Source: Paenibacillus paeoniae | GTDB lineage: Bacteria > Bacillota > Bacilli > Paenibacillales > Paenibacillaceae | Assembly: GCF_003388735.1 (NCBI RefSeq) | Contig: NZ_QUBQ01000008.1 | Span: 1 to 64,000, forward strand | Direction: 5' to 3' | DNA: 64,000 bases | Part shown: piece by piece, positions 9,127 to 21,189 of the stretch | Position numbering within the stretch: position 1 is the first letter of the stretch | Layout: every line of letters begins with the position of its first letter | The notes under the pieces: model-generated | What the model was told of the DNA's origin: nothing | What the model saw: the letters and a program-made list of their open reading frames with translations, nothing else | Databases searched by the model: none | Translations under genes and position numbers: made by a program

Positions 9127-9507
9127 ATGTTGCCAAAATATTTTATAATCGGTGCTGTCAACGCCGCATTGGCCATTATTTTAGGTGCATTTGGAGCACA
9201 TGGATTGGAAGATAAGCTATCCGAGCATTACCTGGACGTATTTGAGACCGGAGTGAAATACCATATGTATAGTGCGCTCGGACTCATGCTGATCGCCCTT
9301 CTCGATAAGATGATAGGTGGAAGCAGGAAAGTGCTTATCGGAGGAAGACTGATCCTTGCGGGAACCATCATTTTCAGCGGAAGCCTGTATATTTTGTCTC
9401 TTACCGGCTTCTCTAAACTGGGCATAATTACGCCTATCGGCGGAGTAGCGATGATTGCTGGCTGGGTCTTTGTAATTGTAGGAGCAGCCAAACAAGCGTC
9501 GAAATGA
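9127..9507 (+). CDS. DUF423 family membrane protein (YwdK-like)
   Basis: 126 residues with four hydrophobic helices. The N-terminal motif GAFGAHGLE, the KYHMYSALGLMLIAL segment and the IITPIGGVAMIAGW end are typical of DUF423, a widespread small inner-membrane family of unknown role that includes B. subtilis YwdK. The start ATG has GAGAGG about 11 nt upstream. It stands alone between a divergent gene and the GGDEF/EAL gene. Confidence 0.88.
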   Translation: MLPKYFIIGAVNAALAIILGAFGAHGLEDKLSEHYLDVFETGVKYHMYSALGLMLIALLDKMIGGSRKVLIGGRLILAGTIIFSGSLYILSLTGFSKLGIITPIGGVAMIAGWVFVIVGAAKQASK

Positions 9508-9613
9508 GTAGAAGTGTCACATATTTGGATTATTTTCGACAAAAACCGATCATTTTTGGTTATTTTTTATAAAATGCTAGCAAATATTTCTATGCCAAAT
9601 CATCCATTTCGTT

Positions 9614-9619
9614 TATAAT
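9614..9619 (+). promoter_or_regulatory. -10 element ahead of the GGDEF/EAL gene
   Basis: A perfect TATAAT sits about 50 bp before the start of the gene at 9667. No good TTGACA lies 16-18 bp upstream, so the promoter would be weak or need an activator. Confidence 0.45.
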
Positions 9620-9666
9620 GTACCTAGCTATCACTTGACCGACTTAATGAGGAAGGAAGTTTGTGT

Positions 9667-11565
9667 GTGGCGAAACGAATGGGAGATTGGACTGAAACGA
9701 AGAAGCGGCCGCGCACGCTGCTGATGCTGGGCGAGACATGGACGATAAGCGCTGGAATAGCGGCTATCTCTGTCATATGGATCATTGTATCCTTTCTTGT
9801 GATCTCCAATGCGATGCACAGATGGGCCTCGCTTGCCGTAGCGGCATCATTGCTGGCTACAGCTGTTATCGTCTTCATCAAGCGCAATTCAATAGGCAAT
9901 TTCCATAAATACCATACTGCCATCGTGGAGACGCTCCTTCGTTCCGAAGCTGTCCCCCTCGCCGTTTTGAACCGTGCAGGCGAACTGGTGGAGATGAATG
10001 AAGCTTCCAGCCGCATGCTGGGCTATCAACGATCAGAGATGATTGGACAGCCTATTATTCGAATGGTTGATCCCTCCAGCAGAATACAGCTGCAAGAATC
10101 TATTGACATGGCGCTAAACGGAGAGACAACTCAAAATAATATTCATATTACGCATCGATCAGGATTTCCTTTGGAGCTTCAGGTAGTCTATTCACCCATG
10201 ATACAAGAGGATGAAGTGATCGGGACGGTTATGATCAGTCAGGATCTCAGTGATCGGAAGCGCAACGTTGAGCGTATCCGATACATGGCTTATTATGACG
10301 ATATGACAGGCTTGCCGAATCGTACGCTTTTCCAGATGAAGCTGACCGAGAGTCTCACCAGGGCGCAGGAAGATGAGCAAATTGTAGGAATCTGCTACTT
10401 GGATCTTGATCGGTTTAAGCTAGTGAATGCGTCTTTTGGTCGAGAGTTTGGAGACATGCTCCTGATGCAAGTCGCCGAACGTCTGAATAGAGGTTTATCG
10501 GAGCAAGACTTTGTAGCCCGAATGGAAGGCGACGAATTCGCCTTACTTATTACTTCCATTCAGTCCGAGGAAGAGCTGCTGGATTATTCCAAGCGCATAT
10601 TGAAATCAATTGAAGAGCCTTATGAATTAAAGGGATTCCCTCTACATATTACGGCCAGCATCGGTCTGGTCACGAGTCTTAACAATCAGGATGACGGATA
10701 TACCCTGTTCAAGAAAGCAGATATGGCGCTTGTCAAAGCGAAGGAAAGCGGTAAAAATGATTGTCTTCTCTATTCTGATAGCTGGAGCAATTCTTCCTTC
10801 GAACGTCTCAAGCTGCAGCATGAGATGTATAGAGCCATTCAGCGGAGTGAATTTGTGCTTCACTATCAGCCGCAATATGATCTGGTCAGCGGACGAATGG
10901 TTGGTGTCGAAGCATTGGTTCGCTGGAAGCATCCCGTACAGGGACTTCTTTCACCGGGAGCGTTCATACCGCTTGCTGAAGAAAGCGGTATGATCGTTCA
11001 GATCGGCGATTGGGTGCTGGAAGAAGCCTGTCGTCAGAACAAGGCATGGCAGGACGCCGGATTTGCACCAATGCCTGTTGCGGTCAATCTATCTATACGC
11101 CAATTTCTGCAGCATGATCTCGCAAGCCGCATTGCGGAGGTGCTAGAGAAGACGGGACTTGAGCCCAAATATCTGGACCTGGAAATAACGGAGTCGATGA
11201 CCATCGATGTGGGACTTGTATCGCGTTGTTTGCTTGCTATTACGGATTTGGGTGTGGGTATTAGCGTAGACGACTTCGGGACGGGCTACAGCTCGTTCCA
11301 CTACTTGAAGAACTTCCCGATTGACCGTCTGAAGATCGACCGCTCCTTCGTGAGGGATATCCAACAAGACCCTAGCGATGCCGAGATCGTAGCCGCCATC
11401 ATTGCGATGGCGCATAACTTGAATATTCAGGTCATTGCCGAAGGTGTGGAAACAGAGGAGCAGATGGAATTTCTGAAGAAGCATCAATGTGATGAAATGC
11501 AGGGCTTCTATTGGAGCCCGCCTGTCTCCAGCGACAATATCGAAGAAATGCTTAAAGCAGGTTGA
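9667..11565 (+). CDS. membrane-anchored PAS-GGDEF-EAL cyclic-di-GMP protein
   Basis: About 632 residues. Order: two N-terminal membrane helices (about 25-75), a PAS domain (about 90-200, MLGYQRSEMIGQPI), a GGDEF domain with YYDDMTGLPNR and DLDRFKLVN, and an EAL domain. The active-site loop of the GGDEF part reads EGDEF near residue 286 instead of GGDEF, which may lower or abolish diguanylate cyclase activity. The EAL half looks intact: VEALVRWKHP near 414, NLSIRQF, EITES, DDFGTGYSS and EGVET, so c-di-GMP hydrolysis is the likely activity, with the GGDEF part perhaps binding GTP as a regulator. GTG at 9667 fits AGGAAGG at 10 nt; TTG at 9661 is an alternative. Confidence 0.9.
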   Translation: MAKRMGDWTETKKRPRTLLMLGETWTISAGIAAISVIWIIVSFLVISNAMHRWASLAVAASLLATAVIVFIKRNSIGNFHKYHTAIVETLLRSEAVPLAVLNRAGELVEMNEASSRMLGYQRSEMIGQPIIRMVDPSSRIQLQESIDMALNGETTQNNIHITHRSGFPLELQVVYSPMIQEDEVIGTVMISQDLSDRKRNVERIRYMAYYDDMTGLPNRTLFQMKLTESLTRAQEDEQIVGICYLDLDRFKLVNASFGREFGDMLLMQVAERLNRGLSEQDFVARMEGDEFALLITSIQSEEELLDYSKRILKSIEEPYELKGFPLHITASIGLVTSLNNQDDGYTLFKKADMALVKAKESGKNDCLLYSDSWSNSSFERLKLQHEMYRAIQRSEFVLHYQPQYDLVSGRMVGVEALVRWKHPVQGLLSPGAFIPLAEESGMIVQIGDWVLEEACRQNKAWQDAGFAPMPVAVNLSIRQFLQHDLASRIAEVLEKTGLEPKYLDLEITESMTIDVGLVSRCLLAITDLGVGISVDDFGTGYSSFHYLKNFPIDRLKIDRSFVRDIQQDPSDAEIVAAIIAMAHNLNIQVIAEGVETEEQMEFLKKHQCDEMQGFYWSPPVSSDNIEEMLKAG

Positions 11566-11572
11566 TGAATAA

Positions 11573-11625
11573 GGGACTATCTCGCCGACAGAGCGCTGTC
11601 GGCGGGATAGTCTCTTTTCTTCTCT
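11573..11625 (+). terminator. terminator of the GGDEF/EAL gene
   Basis: Stem gactatctcgccgacag / ctgtcggcgggatagtc with a four-base loop, followed by ttttcttct. It lies a few bases behind the stop codon. Confidence 0.88.
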
Positions 11626-11662
11626 ATGAAATGAAAGGCATGCTAGGCAATCCGGAACATGC

Positions 11663-11716
11663 AAAAAGCCCGTTGCCCCAGAAGGAGGAACAAGTGCATC
11701 CTGGGACAGCGGGCTA
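11663..11716 (-). terminator. terminator of the minus-strand gene at 11721
   Basis: Imperfect stem agcccgttgccccag / cctgggacagcgggct. On the minus strand the hairpin is followed by a T run, matching the leftward gene that ends at 11721. Confidence 0.75.
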
Positions 11717-11720
11717 TTGG

Positions 11721-12203
11721 TTAGCCGGCTATGAAATCTTCAATTTCATTCAATCTGAACGTATAGACTTGCTTCTCGTCGACATGATAGACGGTAATCA
11801 AGTTTTCTCGTTCGTCCATATTGATAATACGGCAAGGAATGTTCAACTTGATGCCCAGACCTCTGTTCACGATTAAGCGAATCAGGGTGTTCGACTTCAT
11901 AAAGTTGCGAATAGGTTCAAAACCATCTGACGCCTCTGGCTCTAGGCCCGCGCTGATTGGTTCGACCGGTACCGTTTCTTTATCGGGAATAGGAAGCGGG
12001 ATGGTAGCAGCAGCTTCCGCAAGCTTCTGGTCGATCAGACTTCCTAATTGAATGCCGGAGGTGACGCGGTAGTCTCTCCATTCGGAACGATTCAAGCCTT
12101 GAATCAGCTTCTCTAATGCGTCGGCATGATGTCCATCTTCGACCATAATTTCAACGTTGAAGATGAAGGTTTGATTTTGCTTGTGTAATTGCTTTTTTGT
12201 CAT
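11721..12203 (-). CDS. conserved hypothetical protein, unknown function
   Basis: 160 residues, no family recognised with confidence. The N-terminal part (FIFNVEIMVEDGHHADALEKL) looks like an alpha/beta unit that would sense or bind something; the middle is a Pro/Glu-rich linker (about 75-95); the C-terminal 55 residues (TLIRLIVNRGLGIKLNIPCR, then NLITVYHVDEKQVYTF) look like a compact beta domain similar in feel to small RNA- or ligand-binding barrels. No signal peptide or membrane segment. It diverges from yunC, and a perfect 7-bp inverted repeat at 12243-12259 lies between them. Confidence 0.6.
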   Translation of the reverse strand: MTKKQLHKQNQTFIFNVEIMVEDGHHADALEKLIQGLNRSEWRDYRVTSGIQLGSLIDQKLAEAAATIPLPIPDKETVPVEPISAGLEPEASDGFEPIRNFMKSNTLIRLIVNRGLGIKLNIPCRIINMDERENLITVYHVDEKQVYTFRLNEIEDFIAG

Positions 12204-12242
12204 ATGCTTGCCTCCGCGCTAATGGTGATAGTCTAACTATAC

Positions 12243-12259
12243 CACTATTTTGAATAGTG
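12243..12259. promoter_or_regulatory. inverted repeat between divergent genes
   Basis: CACTATT-TTG-AATAGTG, a perfect 7-3-7 palindrome in the 165-bp gap between the leftward gene (start 12203) and yunC (start 12369). It could be an operator for one or both; no regulator is identified. Confidence 0.4.
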
Positions 12260-12368
12260 ATATAGACCTATATCTGAGCGTATGACCACACTGGGAGAGA
12301 TTAGCTGCATATACTAGTTGTGCGGCGGATTAGCCACGATTATCGTGTGGAAAGGAGGTAGGTGCCAC

Positions 12369-12674
12369 TTGATCAGGATGGTTCCATTCGTGCTGGAAAG
12401 CGGGGAGACCGTTCTAGGAGTAGAGGTGAAGTTGCCCAAAACCACTCTCCTCTCCCTATCGACCGACCGAGGTTATATCATGTGCGGAGCTTTGGACGTG
12501 TCACTGTTGAACGAGCGGCTGCGAGATCGCGAGATTATTGCAGGACGCGCTGTCGGCGTACGAACCTTGGAGGAACTCTTCGAAGCGCCTTTGGAGTCGA
12601 TTACGCATAAGGCAGAATTGCTAGGAGTCACAGTCGGTATGAAGGGCTCGGAAGCTCTTCGACTGATGGTATAA
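12369..12674 (+). CDS. yunC: DUF1805 family protein YunC
   Basis: 101 residues, matching the size of B. subtilis YunC (DUF1805), a small compact alpha/beta protein of unknown function. The core sequence GYIMCGALDVSLLNERL followed by GRAVGVRTLEELFEAPLES is nearly the same as in YunC. Start: TTG at 12369 is preceded by a very strong AAGGAGGT at 9 nt; an ATG three codons later is less well placed, and the longer open frame to 12318 lacks support. It stands alone and ends in a strong bidirectional terminator shared with mtnA. Confidence 0.88.
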   Translation: MIRMVPFVLESGETVLGVEVKLPKTTLLSLSTDRGYIMCGALDVSLLNERLRDREIIAGRAVGVRTLEELFEAPLESITHKAELLGVTVGMKGSEALRLMV

Positions 12675-12689
12675 TACGTTATCATTATA

Positions 12690-12723
12690 TTTAAAGCCCC
12701 AAGCACTGAATGCTTGGGGCTTT
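12690..12723. terminator. bidirectional terminator between yunC and mtnA
   Basis: Perfect stem aaagccccaagca / tgcttggggcttt around ctgaa, with A and T tracts on both sides. The flanking genes converge here. Confidence 0.88.
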
Positions 12724-12728
12724 CGTTG

Positions 12729-13784
12729 TTAATCTTGAAACAGCTTGCGCAGGTTTTCTTCGAAAGGCGCGGTAATGATGCCTTTCTCCGTAATAATGGC
12801 CGTAACGTATTCATGAGGCGTAACGTCGAAGGCAGGATTGTATACTTTTACACCTTGCGGCGCAGTACGTTTTCCAAAGCCCTCCGTAATTTCTTCGGCA
12901 TTGCGTTCCTCAATCGGAATCTCTGCTCCCGTAGGCGTAGAGAGATCGATAGTGGAGAGCGGACATGCTACATAGAAAGGAATGCCATGCGCCTTGGCTA
13001 GAACAGCTACGCTGTAGGTGCCGATTTTGTTCGCCACGTCGCCGTTAGCCGCTACGCGATCCGTTCCGACGATGACGGCATCTATCCAGCCCTTGGACAT
13101 AACCATACCGGCCATGTTGTCACAGATGAGCGTAACATCGATACCAGCTTGCTGAAGCTCGAATGCGGTTAGGCGAGCACCTTGCAGTACAGGACGCGTC
13201 TCATCGGCGAATACACGAATATTCATGCCTTGCTCCTTTGCCAGATAGAACGGCGCCAGTGCGGTGCCGTACTTGGCGGTTGCAAGACCACCAGCATTGC
13301 AATGCGTTAAGACGCCCATGTCATCCTTGAACAATCCCAGCGCATGCTCGCCGATCAAGCGATTGGTTTCTTCATCTTCGCTTTGAATGGCGATCGCTTC
13401 TTTGGTTAATGCTTCTTTGAGCTGATGAAGGGAGAAGCCCTCATTAGCGAAGCGGTCAGCTGCAGCTTTCATCCGATCCAGTGCCCAGAACAGATTAACG
13501 GCAGTCGGTCTGGATGTAGCCAAATATTGTGCGTGCTTCTTCACGCTTGCAATCCAATCCTCCGCGGTTACCGCATCGCGGCTGCCTAGCACAACGCCAT
13601 AAGCTGCGGCAATGCCGATAGCCGGAGCGCCCCGAACTTTAAGATGTCTGATCGCTTCCCATACATCCTCGGATGTAGTAAGCGGCAAATATACGATTTC
13701 TTCCGGCAGCAGCCGTTGGTCCAGCAAATCCAGCTTGTCGCCGGTCCAGATAACGGATTGCAAGCCTGCGTAATTTTCGGTCAT
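12729..13784 (-). CDS. mtnA: methylthioribose-1-phosphate isomerase
   Basis: 351 residues. Converts 5-methylthioribose-1-phosphate to 5-methylthioribulose-1-phosphate in the methionine salvage pathway. It is an eIF2B-fold enzyme: [13 protein letters not shown] near the N terminus binds substrate, [10 protein letters not shown] carries the catalytic Cys, and [19 protein letters not shown] carries the catalytic Asp. ATG at 13784 has GGGAGG 10 nt upstream; the open frame reaches 13856 but overlaps the mtnK end without its own site. It is the second gene of an operon, 43 bp behind mtnK, which makes its substrate. Confidence 0.96.
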   Translation of the reverse strand: MTENYAGLQSVIWTGDKLDLLDQRLLPEEIVYLPLTTSEDVWEAIRHLKVRGAPAIGIAAAYGVVLGSRDAVTAEDWIASVKKHAQYLATSRPTAVNLFWALDRMKAAADRFANEGFSLHQLKEALTKEAIAIQSEDEETNRLIGEHALGLFKDDMGVLTHCNAGGLATAKYGTALAPFYLAKEQGMNIRVFADETRPVLQGARLTAFELQQAGIDVTLICDNMAGMVMSKGWIDAVIVGTDRVAANGDVANKIGTYSVAVLAKAHGIPFYVACPLSTIDLSTPTGAEIPIEERNAEEITEGFGKRTAPQGVKVYNPAFDVTPHEYVTAIITEKGIITAPFEENLRKLFQD

Positions 13785-13827
13785 GATGTTAGTTCCTCCC
13801 TGCGTAAATTGCAAAGCCCGAGGGCTG

Positions 13828-15036
13828 TTATTGCATCGCTGTTTCTGTAATATCAATCAGTTCTTGAATCGATTGCGCGTTGCGGTGACGACGGATCAGC
13901 TCGGTGCCGATGGTGAGGGCGCCTCTTTGAGCATGCTCTCGGATGTCGTCATTCGGGATCTTATCGATGTCTGCTACATGGGCAAGCCCAACGATACGGC
14001 GAATGATTTTGCAACCGGTGAATCCAATTGTATCCTGCAGCAATCTTTTCATGTAAAAATCTTGATAGGCTGGCGTGGCATTAGCCAGTCGATCGATTCC
14101 GTACTCATTCCAGAGCACGCGGAACTTCCGGTCGAATTGGTTCCACACATCTTCAATGGTATCCAGCAGATAACGGCGGAAATCTTTGCGGGCCGCATCG
14201 TCGCTGATCCAATACTGCTGACCGGCGTAGTTCAAGATTAAATTCGCAAAGACGGCGCCGACATCGAAGCCCATCGGTCCGAAATATGCAAATTCGGGAT
14301 CGATTACTTTAGTAGAAGCTGGCGTTGCGAAGATGCTTCCCGTATGCAAATCTCCGTGCAGCAGAGCCTGAGCGTTCGTCAAGAACTTGTCGCGCAATAT
14401 GGCGACTTCGAGATGCAACTGGGTGTCATTGCGAAGCGCTTCTGCGGCATCTTCAATGGCTGGCGGTACGTTATTGTTAGCCGATACGGTATACGGATCG
14501 TCGAAAATAAGATCTTCCGTTATTTTGCACAGATCGGGATTAATGAAGTTCTTGACCTGCAGCTTCTTGTCCTGTTGGTTCATGCCGAGATCGGATGTAT
14601 AGAACAGGGTGTTGGCCATGAACGTCGAGATATGATCCGCAAAGAGCGGATATCTCGTGCCGTTGATCAGGCCTTGCCTCATAATGACGTGATCGCTTAA
14701 ATCCTCCATGACGGTGAGCGACAGCTCCGGATCGTATTTGTAGACGACCGGCACTAGTCCAGGAGCCATGGTTCCTTCCAAAATCAGTTTCTCACTCTCG
14801 ATGCGCGCACGGTCTAGCGACAGAGGCCACGACTCGCCTACGACTTTGGCATAGGGAAGCGCCTGCTTCATGATCAGGCTTTTGCCGCTAGCGCTATCCG
14901 TAATATGAAAGACGAGATTCAGGTTGCCGTCTCCAATTTCCCGGCAAGCCAAAGGAGCGCCGGCAGGGAAAAATCCTTCAATTCCGCGCGCGATTTCAGT
15001 TGCTTCTTGTTCGTTCAAGGCATGATACGTGGTCAA
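13828..15036 (-). CDS. mtnK: 5-methylthioribose kinase
   Basis: 402 residues. Phosphorylates 5-methylthioribose with ATP, feeding mtnA. A choline-kinase-like fold: [11 protein letters not shown] glycine-rich loop, [17 protein letters not shown], catalytic [12 protein letters not shown] (HGDLH) and metal-binding [17 protein letters not shown]. Start: TTG at 15036 is chosen because GGAGG lies 8 nt ahead and [10 protein letters not shown] gives the expected N terminus; longer in-frame starts to 15180 would place this ribosome-binding site inside the gene. First gene of the mtnKA operon. The 180 bp upstream contain no SAM riboswitch that I can recognise, unlike B. subtilis mtnKA. Confidence 0.95.
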   Translation of the reverse strand: MTTYHALNEQEATEIARGIEGFFPAGAPLACREIGDGNLNLVFHITDSASGKSLIMKQALPYAKVVGESWPLSLDRARIESEKLILEGTMAPGLVPVVYKYDPELSLTVMEDLSDHVIMRQGLINGTRYPLFADHISTFMANTLFYTSDLGMNQQDKKLQVKNFINPDLCKITEDLIFDDPYTVSANNNVPPAIEDAAEALRNDTQLHLEVAILRDKFLTNAQALLHGDLHTGSIFATPASTKVIDPEFAYFGPMGFDVGAVFANLILNYAGQQYWISDDAARKDFRRYLLDTIEDVWNQFDRKFRVLWNEYGIDRLANATPAYQDFYMKRLLQDTIGFTGCKIIRRIVGLAHVADIDKIPNDDIREHAQRGALTIGTELIRRHRNAQSIQELIDITETAMQ

Positions 15037-15215
15037 CTCGTCCACCTCCGATTTCTCTATTCGTTCCATTACCATGCCTATTAGTATAATGGATATTATT
15101 TCGCCATGGAATACCTTTGGGCGCCAATGATTGACTTCGCGGGCTGTTTTTTTCAAAATAGAGAGAGAGGAAGGCGGCATTCAGGAAATAACCGCCAGAT
15201 GGAGGGGGAGCGAGG

Positions 15216-15800
15216 ATGACAGAAGGATTGACACGACAGGCAATCGCATTGAAGGAATGGGCTGTTTCTGTAAAGGCGCTATATGATGGAGAGCAAATTA
15301 TCGTCATGCGCAAGGGCGGCATAATTGAGGAAACGAGAGATTTTCAACTTTTGAGCCAAAGCTTCTACTTAATGCCCGCTTATGAGCATCAGCGGAAGGA
15401 GCTGCTGAAGGAGGAATATCGCGACGGGATGGATGAAACGCTGCGGGAGTGGTCGCCTGAAGCGGATACGATCAAGCTGTCGGCTTATGCAGAAGTAGAG
15501 CGGGATATTGAGATTACGGATCAAGAGACGCTGGACAAGCTGCGCGATACGCATATTTGGACCGATACATTCGCCGAGGAGCGCCTCAAGTGGAAGAAGA
15601 AGAATCCGCTTCACCTATTATTGCTGAGAGTGTACAAGCTCGAACAACCAGTCTATGCTCCCATGAGGCCTACATACTCCGGATGCAAATCTTGGGTAAG
15701 AATAGAGGACGAGATTGCCGAGCCGGCTATGAAGCCTGTTCTGACGCAAGAGCAGTTCGACATAGAAGTCGATCGAATCTTGTCGGCACTCGGAAGATAA
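15216..15800 (+). CDS. DUF1802 family protein
   Basis: 194 residues. The N terminus (ALKEWAVSVKALYDGEQIIV then MRKGGIIEETRDF) and the pattern FYLMPAYEHQR match the DUF1802 family, whose function is unknown. No signal peptide or membrane segment; probably cytoplasmic. ATG at 15216 is preceded by GGAGGGGGAG. It diverges from mtnK and lies ahead of the suf operon, which has its own promoter at 15846. Confidence 0.85.
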   Translation: MTEGLTRQAIALKEWAVSVKALYDGEQIIVMRKGGIIEETRDFQLLSQSFYLMPAYEHQRKELLKEEYRDGMDETLREWSPEADTIKLSAYAEVERDIEITDQETLDKLRDTHIWTDTFAEERLKWKKKNPLHLLLLRVYKLEQPVYAPMRPTYSGCKSWVRIEDEIAEPAMKPVLTQEQFDIEVDRILSALGR

Positions 15801-15845
15801 GGACGTAAATTCTCGCTTGAAGAGGGCCTTTCCTCAACACGTACA

Positions 15846-15898
15846 TTGATTTATAACTAAAGTTATATTAAAATGATTATTGAGAATCATTGAGAATC
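15846..15898 (+). promoter_or_regulatory. suf operon promoter with operator-like repeats
   Basis: -35 TTGATT (15846-15851), 17-bp spacer, -10 TAAAAT (15869-15874). The spacer is filled by the perfect 7-2-7 palindrome TATAACT-AA-AGTTATA (15852-15867). Just downstream, TTGAGAATCA occurs twice in tandem (15880-15889, 15890-15899), resembling half-sites of iron-responsive (Fur-type) boxes. The ribosome-binding site of sufC lies at about 15926. Binding factors are not known from the sequence alone. Confidence 0.65.
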
Positions 15899-15941
15899 AC
15901 CTAATCTACGATTAAACCAACCTTGGAGGGATCAGTATAAT

Positions 15942-16721
15942 ATGGCAACACAATTTGTCATCGACGGCCTGAAAGCCGAGATCGAAGGAAAAGAGATTTT
16001 GAAGGGCATCAACCTTGAAATCAAAGGCGGCGAAATCCATGCTATCATGGGCCCGAACGGCACAGGTAAAAGTACGCTTGCTTCGGCTCTGATGGGACAT
16101 CCGAAATATGAAGTAACGGCTGGCAGCGCATCGCTTAACGGCGAAGATCTGTTGGAGATGGAAGTAGACGAGAGAGCTCGCGCAGGTCTGTTCCTCGCTA
16201 TGCAATATCCAAGCGAAATTCCTGGCGTTACGAACTCTGACTTCTTGCGCAGCGCAATCAATGCCCGTCGCGAGGAAGGCAACGAAATCTCCTTGATCAA
16301 GTTCATTCGCCAAATGGAAGGCAAAATGAAAGAGTTGGAGATGAACCCTGAGTTCGCTCACCGTTACTTGAACGAAGGTTTCTCCGGCGGCGAGAAAAAG
16401 CGTAACGAAATTCTTCAAATGTTGCTGCTTGATCCGAAAATCGTCGTACTGGACGAGATTGACTCCGGTCTTGACATCGATGCTCTTCGCATTGTTGCGA
16501 ACGGTGTGAACGCGATGCGTTCCGAAGAGCGCGGCTTCCTGATCATTACACACTACCAGCGTTTGCTGAACTATATTACTCCTGACTTCGTTCACGTTAT
16601 GATGCAAGGTCGTATCGTGAAGTCGGGCGGACCTGAGCTTGCTCAGCGCCTCGAGAACGAAGGTTATGATTGGGTGAAGGAAGAACTAGGCATTACAGAC
16701 GAAACCGTAGGCCAAGCTTAA
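15942..16721 (+). CDS. sufC: Fe-S cluster assembly ATPase SufC
   Basis: 259 residues. ABC-type ATPase of the SUF iron-sulfur assembly scaffold; with SufB and SufD it forms the SufBCD complex on which clusters are built. Walker A is GPNGTGKS (37-44), the ABC signature is [10 protein letters not shown], Walker B is [12 protein letters not shown] and the H-motif His sits in IITHYQRLL. No membrane domain, as expected for SufC. First gene of sufCDSUB with a dedicated promoter at 15846. GGAGGG lies 11 nt before the ATG. Confidence 0.97.
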   Translation: MATQFVIDGLKAEIEGKEILKGINLEIKGGEIHAIMGPNGTGKSTLASALMGHPKYEVTAGSASLNGEDLLEMEVDERARAGLFLAMQYPSEIPGVTNSDFLRSAINARREEGNEISLIKFIRQMEGKMKELEMNPEFAHRYLNEGFSGGEKKRNEILQMLLLDPKIVVLDEIDSGLDIDALRIVANGVNAMRSEERGFLIITHYQRLLNYITPDFVHVMMQGRIVKSGGPELAQRLENEGYDWVKEELGITDETVGQA

Positions 16722-16743
16722 TCGGAGAAGGGGGACATATACT

Positions 16744-19689
<2,946 letters not shown>

Positions 19690-19694
19690 GATGA

Positions 19695-21092
19695 ATGGCT
19701 AAATCGATGCCGGAAATGGAAGAATATAAATACGGTTTTCGCGACGAGCATAAGGCGATTTTCCAATCGGGTAAAGGTCTGACTCCGGAAATCGTCCGCA
19801 CGATCTCCGAGATGAAGAACGAGCCGGAATGGATGCTGGAATTCCGTCTGAAGTCGCTTGAGCAGTTCTACAAAATGCCAACGCCGCGTTGGGGCGGGGA
19901 TTTGGATGATCTGGATTTTAACGAAATCCAGTACTATGTCAAGCCTTCCGAGAAGCAAGGCAAGACATGGGAAGAGGTTCCGCAAGAAATTAAGGAAACG
20001 TTCGACAAGCTGGGCATTCCTGAAGCGGAGCAAAAATTTCTGGCAGGCGTATCGGCTCAATACGAGTCCGAGGTTGTCTACCACAGCATGCAGGAGGATC
20101 TGGAGAAGCAAGGTGTTATCTTTACGGATACGGACACGGCTCTTCGCGAGTATCCTGAACTGATGAAAGAATATTTCGGTACCATCATTCCTCCGAATGA
20201 CAACAAGTTCGCGGCGCTGAACAGCGCGGTATGGTCGGGCGGCAGCTTTATCTATGTGCCAAAGGGCGTACAGTGTGATATCCCGCTGCAAGCTTACTTC
20301 CGTATCAATTCCGAGAACATGGGTCAGTTCGAGCGTACGCTGATCATTGCGGACGAAGGCAGCTCCGTTCACTACGTAGAGGGCTGTACGGCCCCGGTTT
20401 ACAGCACGAACTCGCTGCATAGCGCAGTTGTAGAAATTCTTTGCAAAAAGGATTCCCGCGTTCGTTATACAACTATTCAGAACTGGGCGCCGAACATCTA
20501 CAACCTCGTTACAAAGCGTGCAGTTGCGGATGAGAATGCGCAAATGGAATGGATTGACGGCAACATCGGCTCCAAGCTGACGATGAAATACCCGGCTGTT
20601 GTACTTCGCGGTCGTGGTGCAAAAGGTATGGTACTGTCGATTGCGGTTGCAGGCAAAGGCCAGCATCAGGACGCAGGCGCGAAAATGACGCATCTGGCGC
20701 CTGACACAAGCTCCACTATCGTATCCAAGTCGATCAGTAAGCATGGCGGCAAAGTAACGTACCGCGGCCTTGCATCGTTCGGACGCAACTCCGATGGCGC
20801 GAAGGCGAACATCAAATGCGATACGCTTATTCTGGATAACGAGTCGACGTCAGATACGATTCCGTACAACGAGATTCTGAACGACAACATTACGCTGGAG
20901 CATGAAGCTACTGTATCGAAAGTGTCTGAGGACCAATTGTTCTACCTGATGAGCCGCGGCTTGTCGGAGGATGAAGCGACTCAAATGATCGTTATGGGCT
21001 TCATCGAGCCATTCACCAAAGAATTGCCAATGGAATACGCCGTAGAGATGAACCGTCTCATCAAGTTTGAGATGGAAGGTAGTATAGGTTAA
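19695..21092 (+). CDS. sufB: Fe-S cluster assembly protein SufB
   Basis: 465 residues, full length. Scaffold subunit of SufBCD. N-terminal [20 protein letters not shown], the [20 protein letters not shown] core and the C-terminal [20 protein letters not shown] are conserved SufB segments. The gene follows sufU by 5 bp with GGAGTGAG as ribosome-binding site. It is the last gene of the operon; the prophage begins 59 bp downstream and leaves the coding end intact. Confidence 0.97.
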   Translation: MAKSMPEMEEYKYGFRDEHKAIFQSGKGLTPEIVRTISEMKNEPEWMLEFRLKSLEQFYKMPTPRWGGDLDDLDFNEIQYYVKPSEKQGKTWEEVPQEIKETFDKLGIPEAEQKFLAGVSAQYESEVVYHSMQEDLEKQGVIFTDTDTALREYPELMKEYFGTIIPPNDNKFAALNSAVWSGGSFIYVPKGVQCDIPLQAYFRINSENMGQFERTLIIADEGSSVHYVEGCTAPVYSTNSLHSAVVEILCKKDSRVRYTTIQNWAPNIYNLVTKRAVADENAQMEWIDGNIGSKLTMKYPAVVLRGRGAKGMVLSIAVAGKGQHQDAGAKMTHLAPDTSSTIVSKSISKHGGKVTYRGLASFGRNSDGAKANIKCDTLILDNESTSDTIPYNEILNDNITLEHEATVSKVSEDQLFYLMSRGLSEDEATQMIVMGFIEPFTKELPMEYAVEMNRLIKFEMEGSIG

Positions 21093-21122
21093 GCCTTATA
21101 TTACGGGGTTTTCGAGGATTTT

Positions 21123-21189
21123 AAGACGCCGTTGCCCATGTTTTGCCCACACTATTTTACGTATTGGGCATACAAGGCAAGGGCGTCTT
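21123..21189. repeat. inverted repeat over the integrase stop codon at the left prophage junction
   Basis: AAGACGCCGTTGCC (21123-21136) pairs with GGCAAGGGCGTCTT (21176-21189), 13 of 14 positions, enclosing the integrase stop codon in the loop. It could end or destabilise integrase mRNA, or belong to the attachment region. The crossover core itself cannot be set without the right junction. Confidence 0.6.

Noticed and set aside
9510-9575. Weak hairpin aacc...ggtt plus T-rich stretch as terminator of the DUF423 gene
   Set aside because: Only four paired bases; not enough to call.
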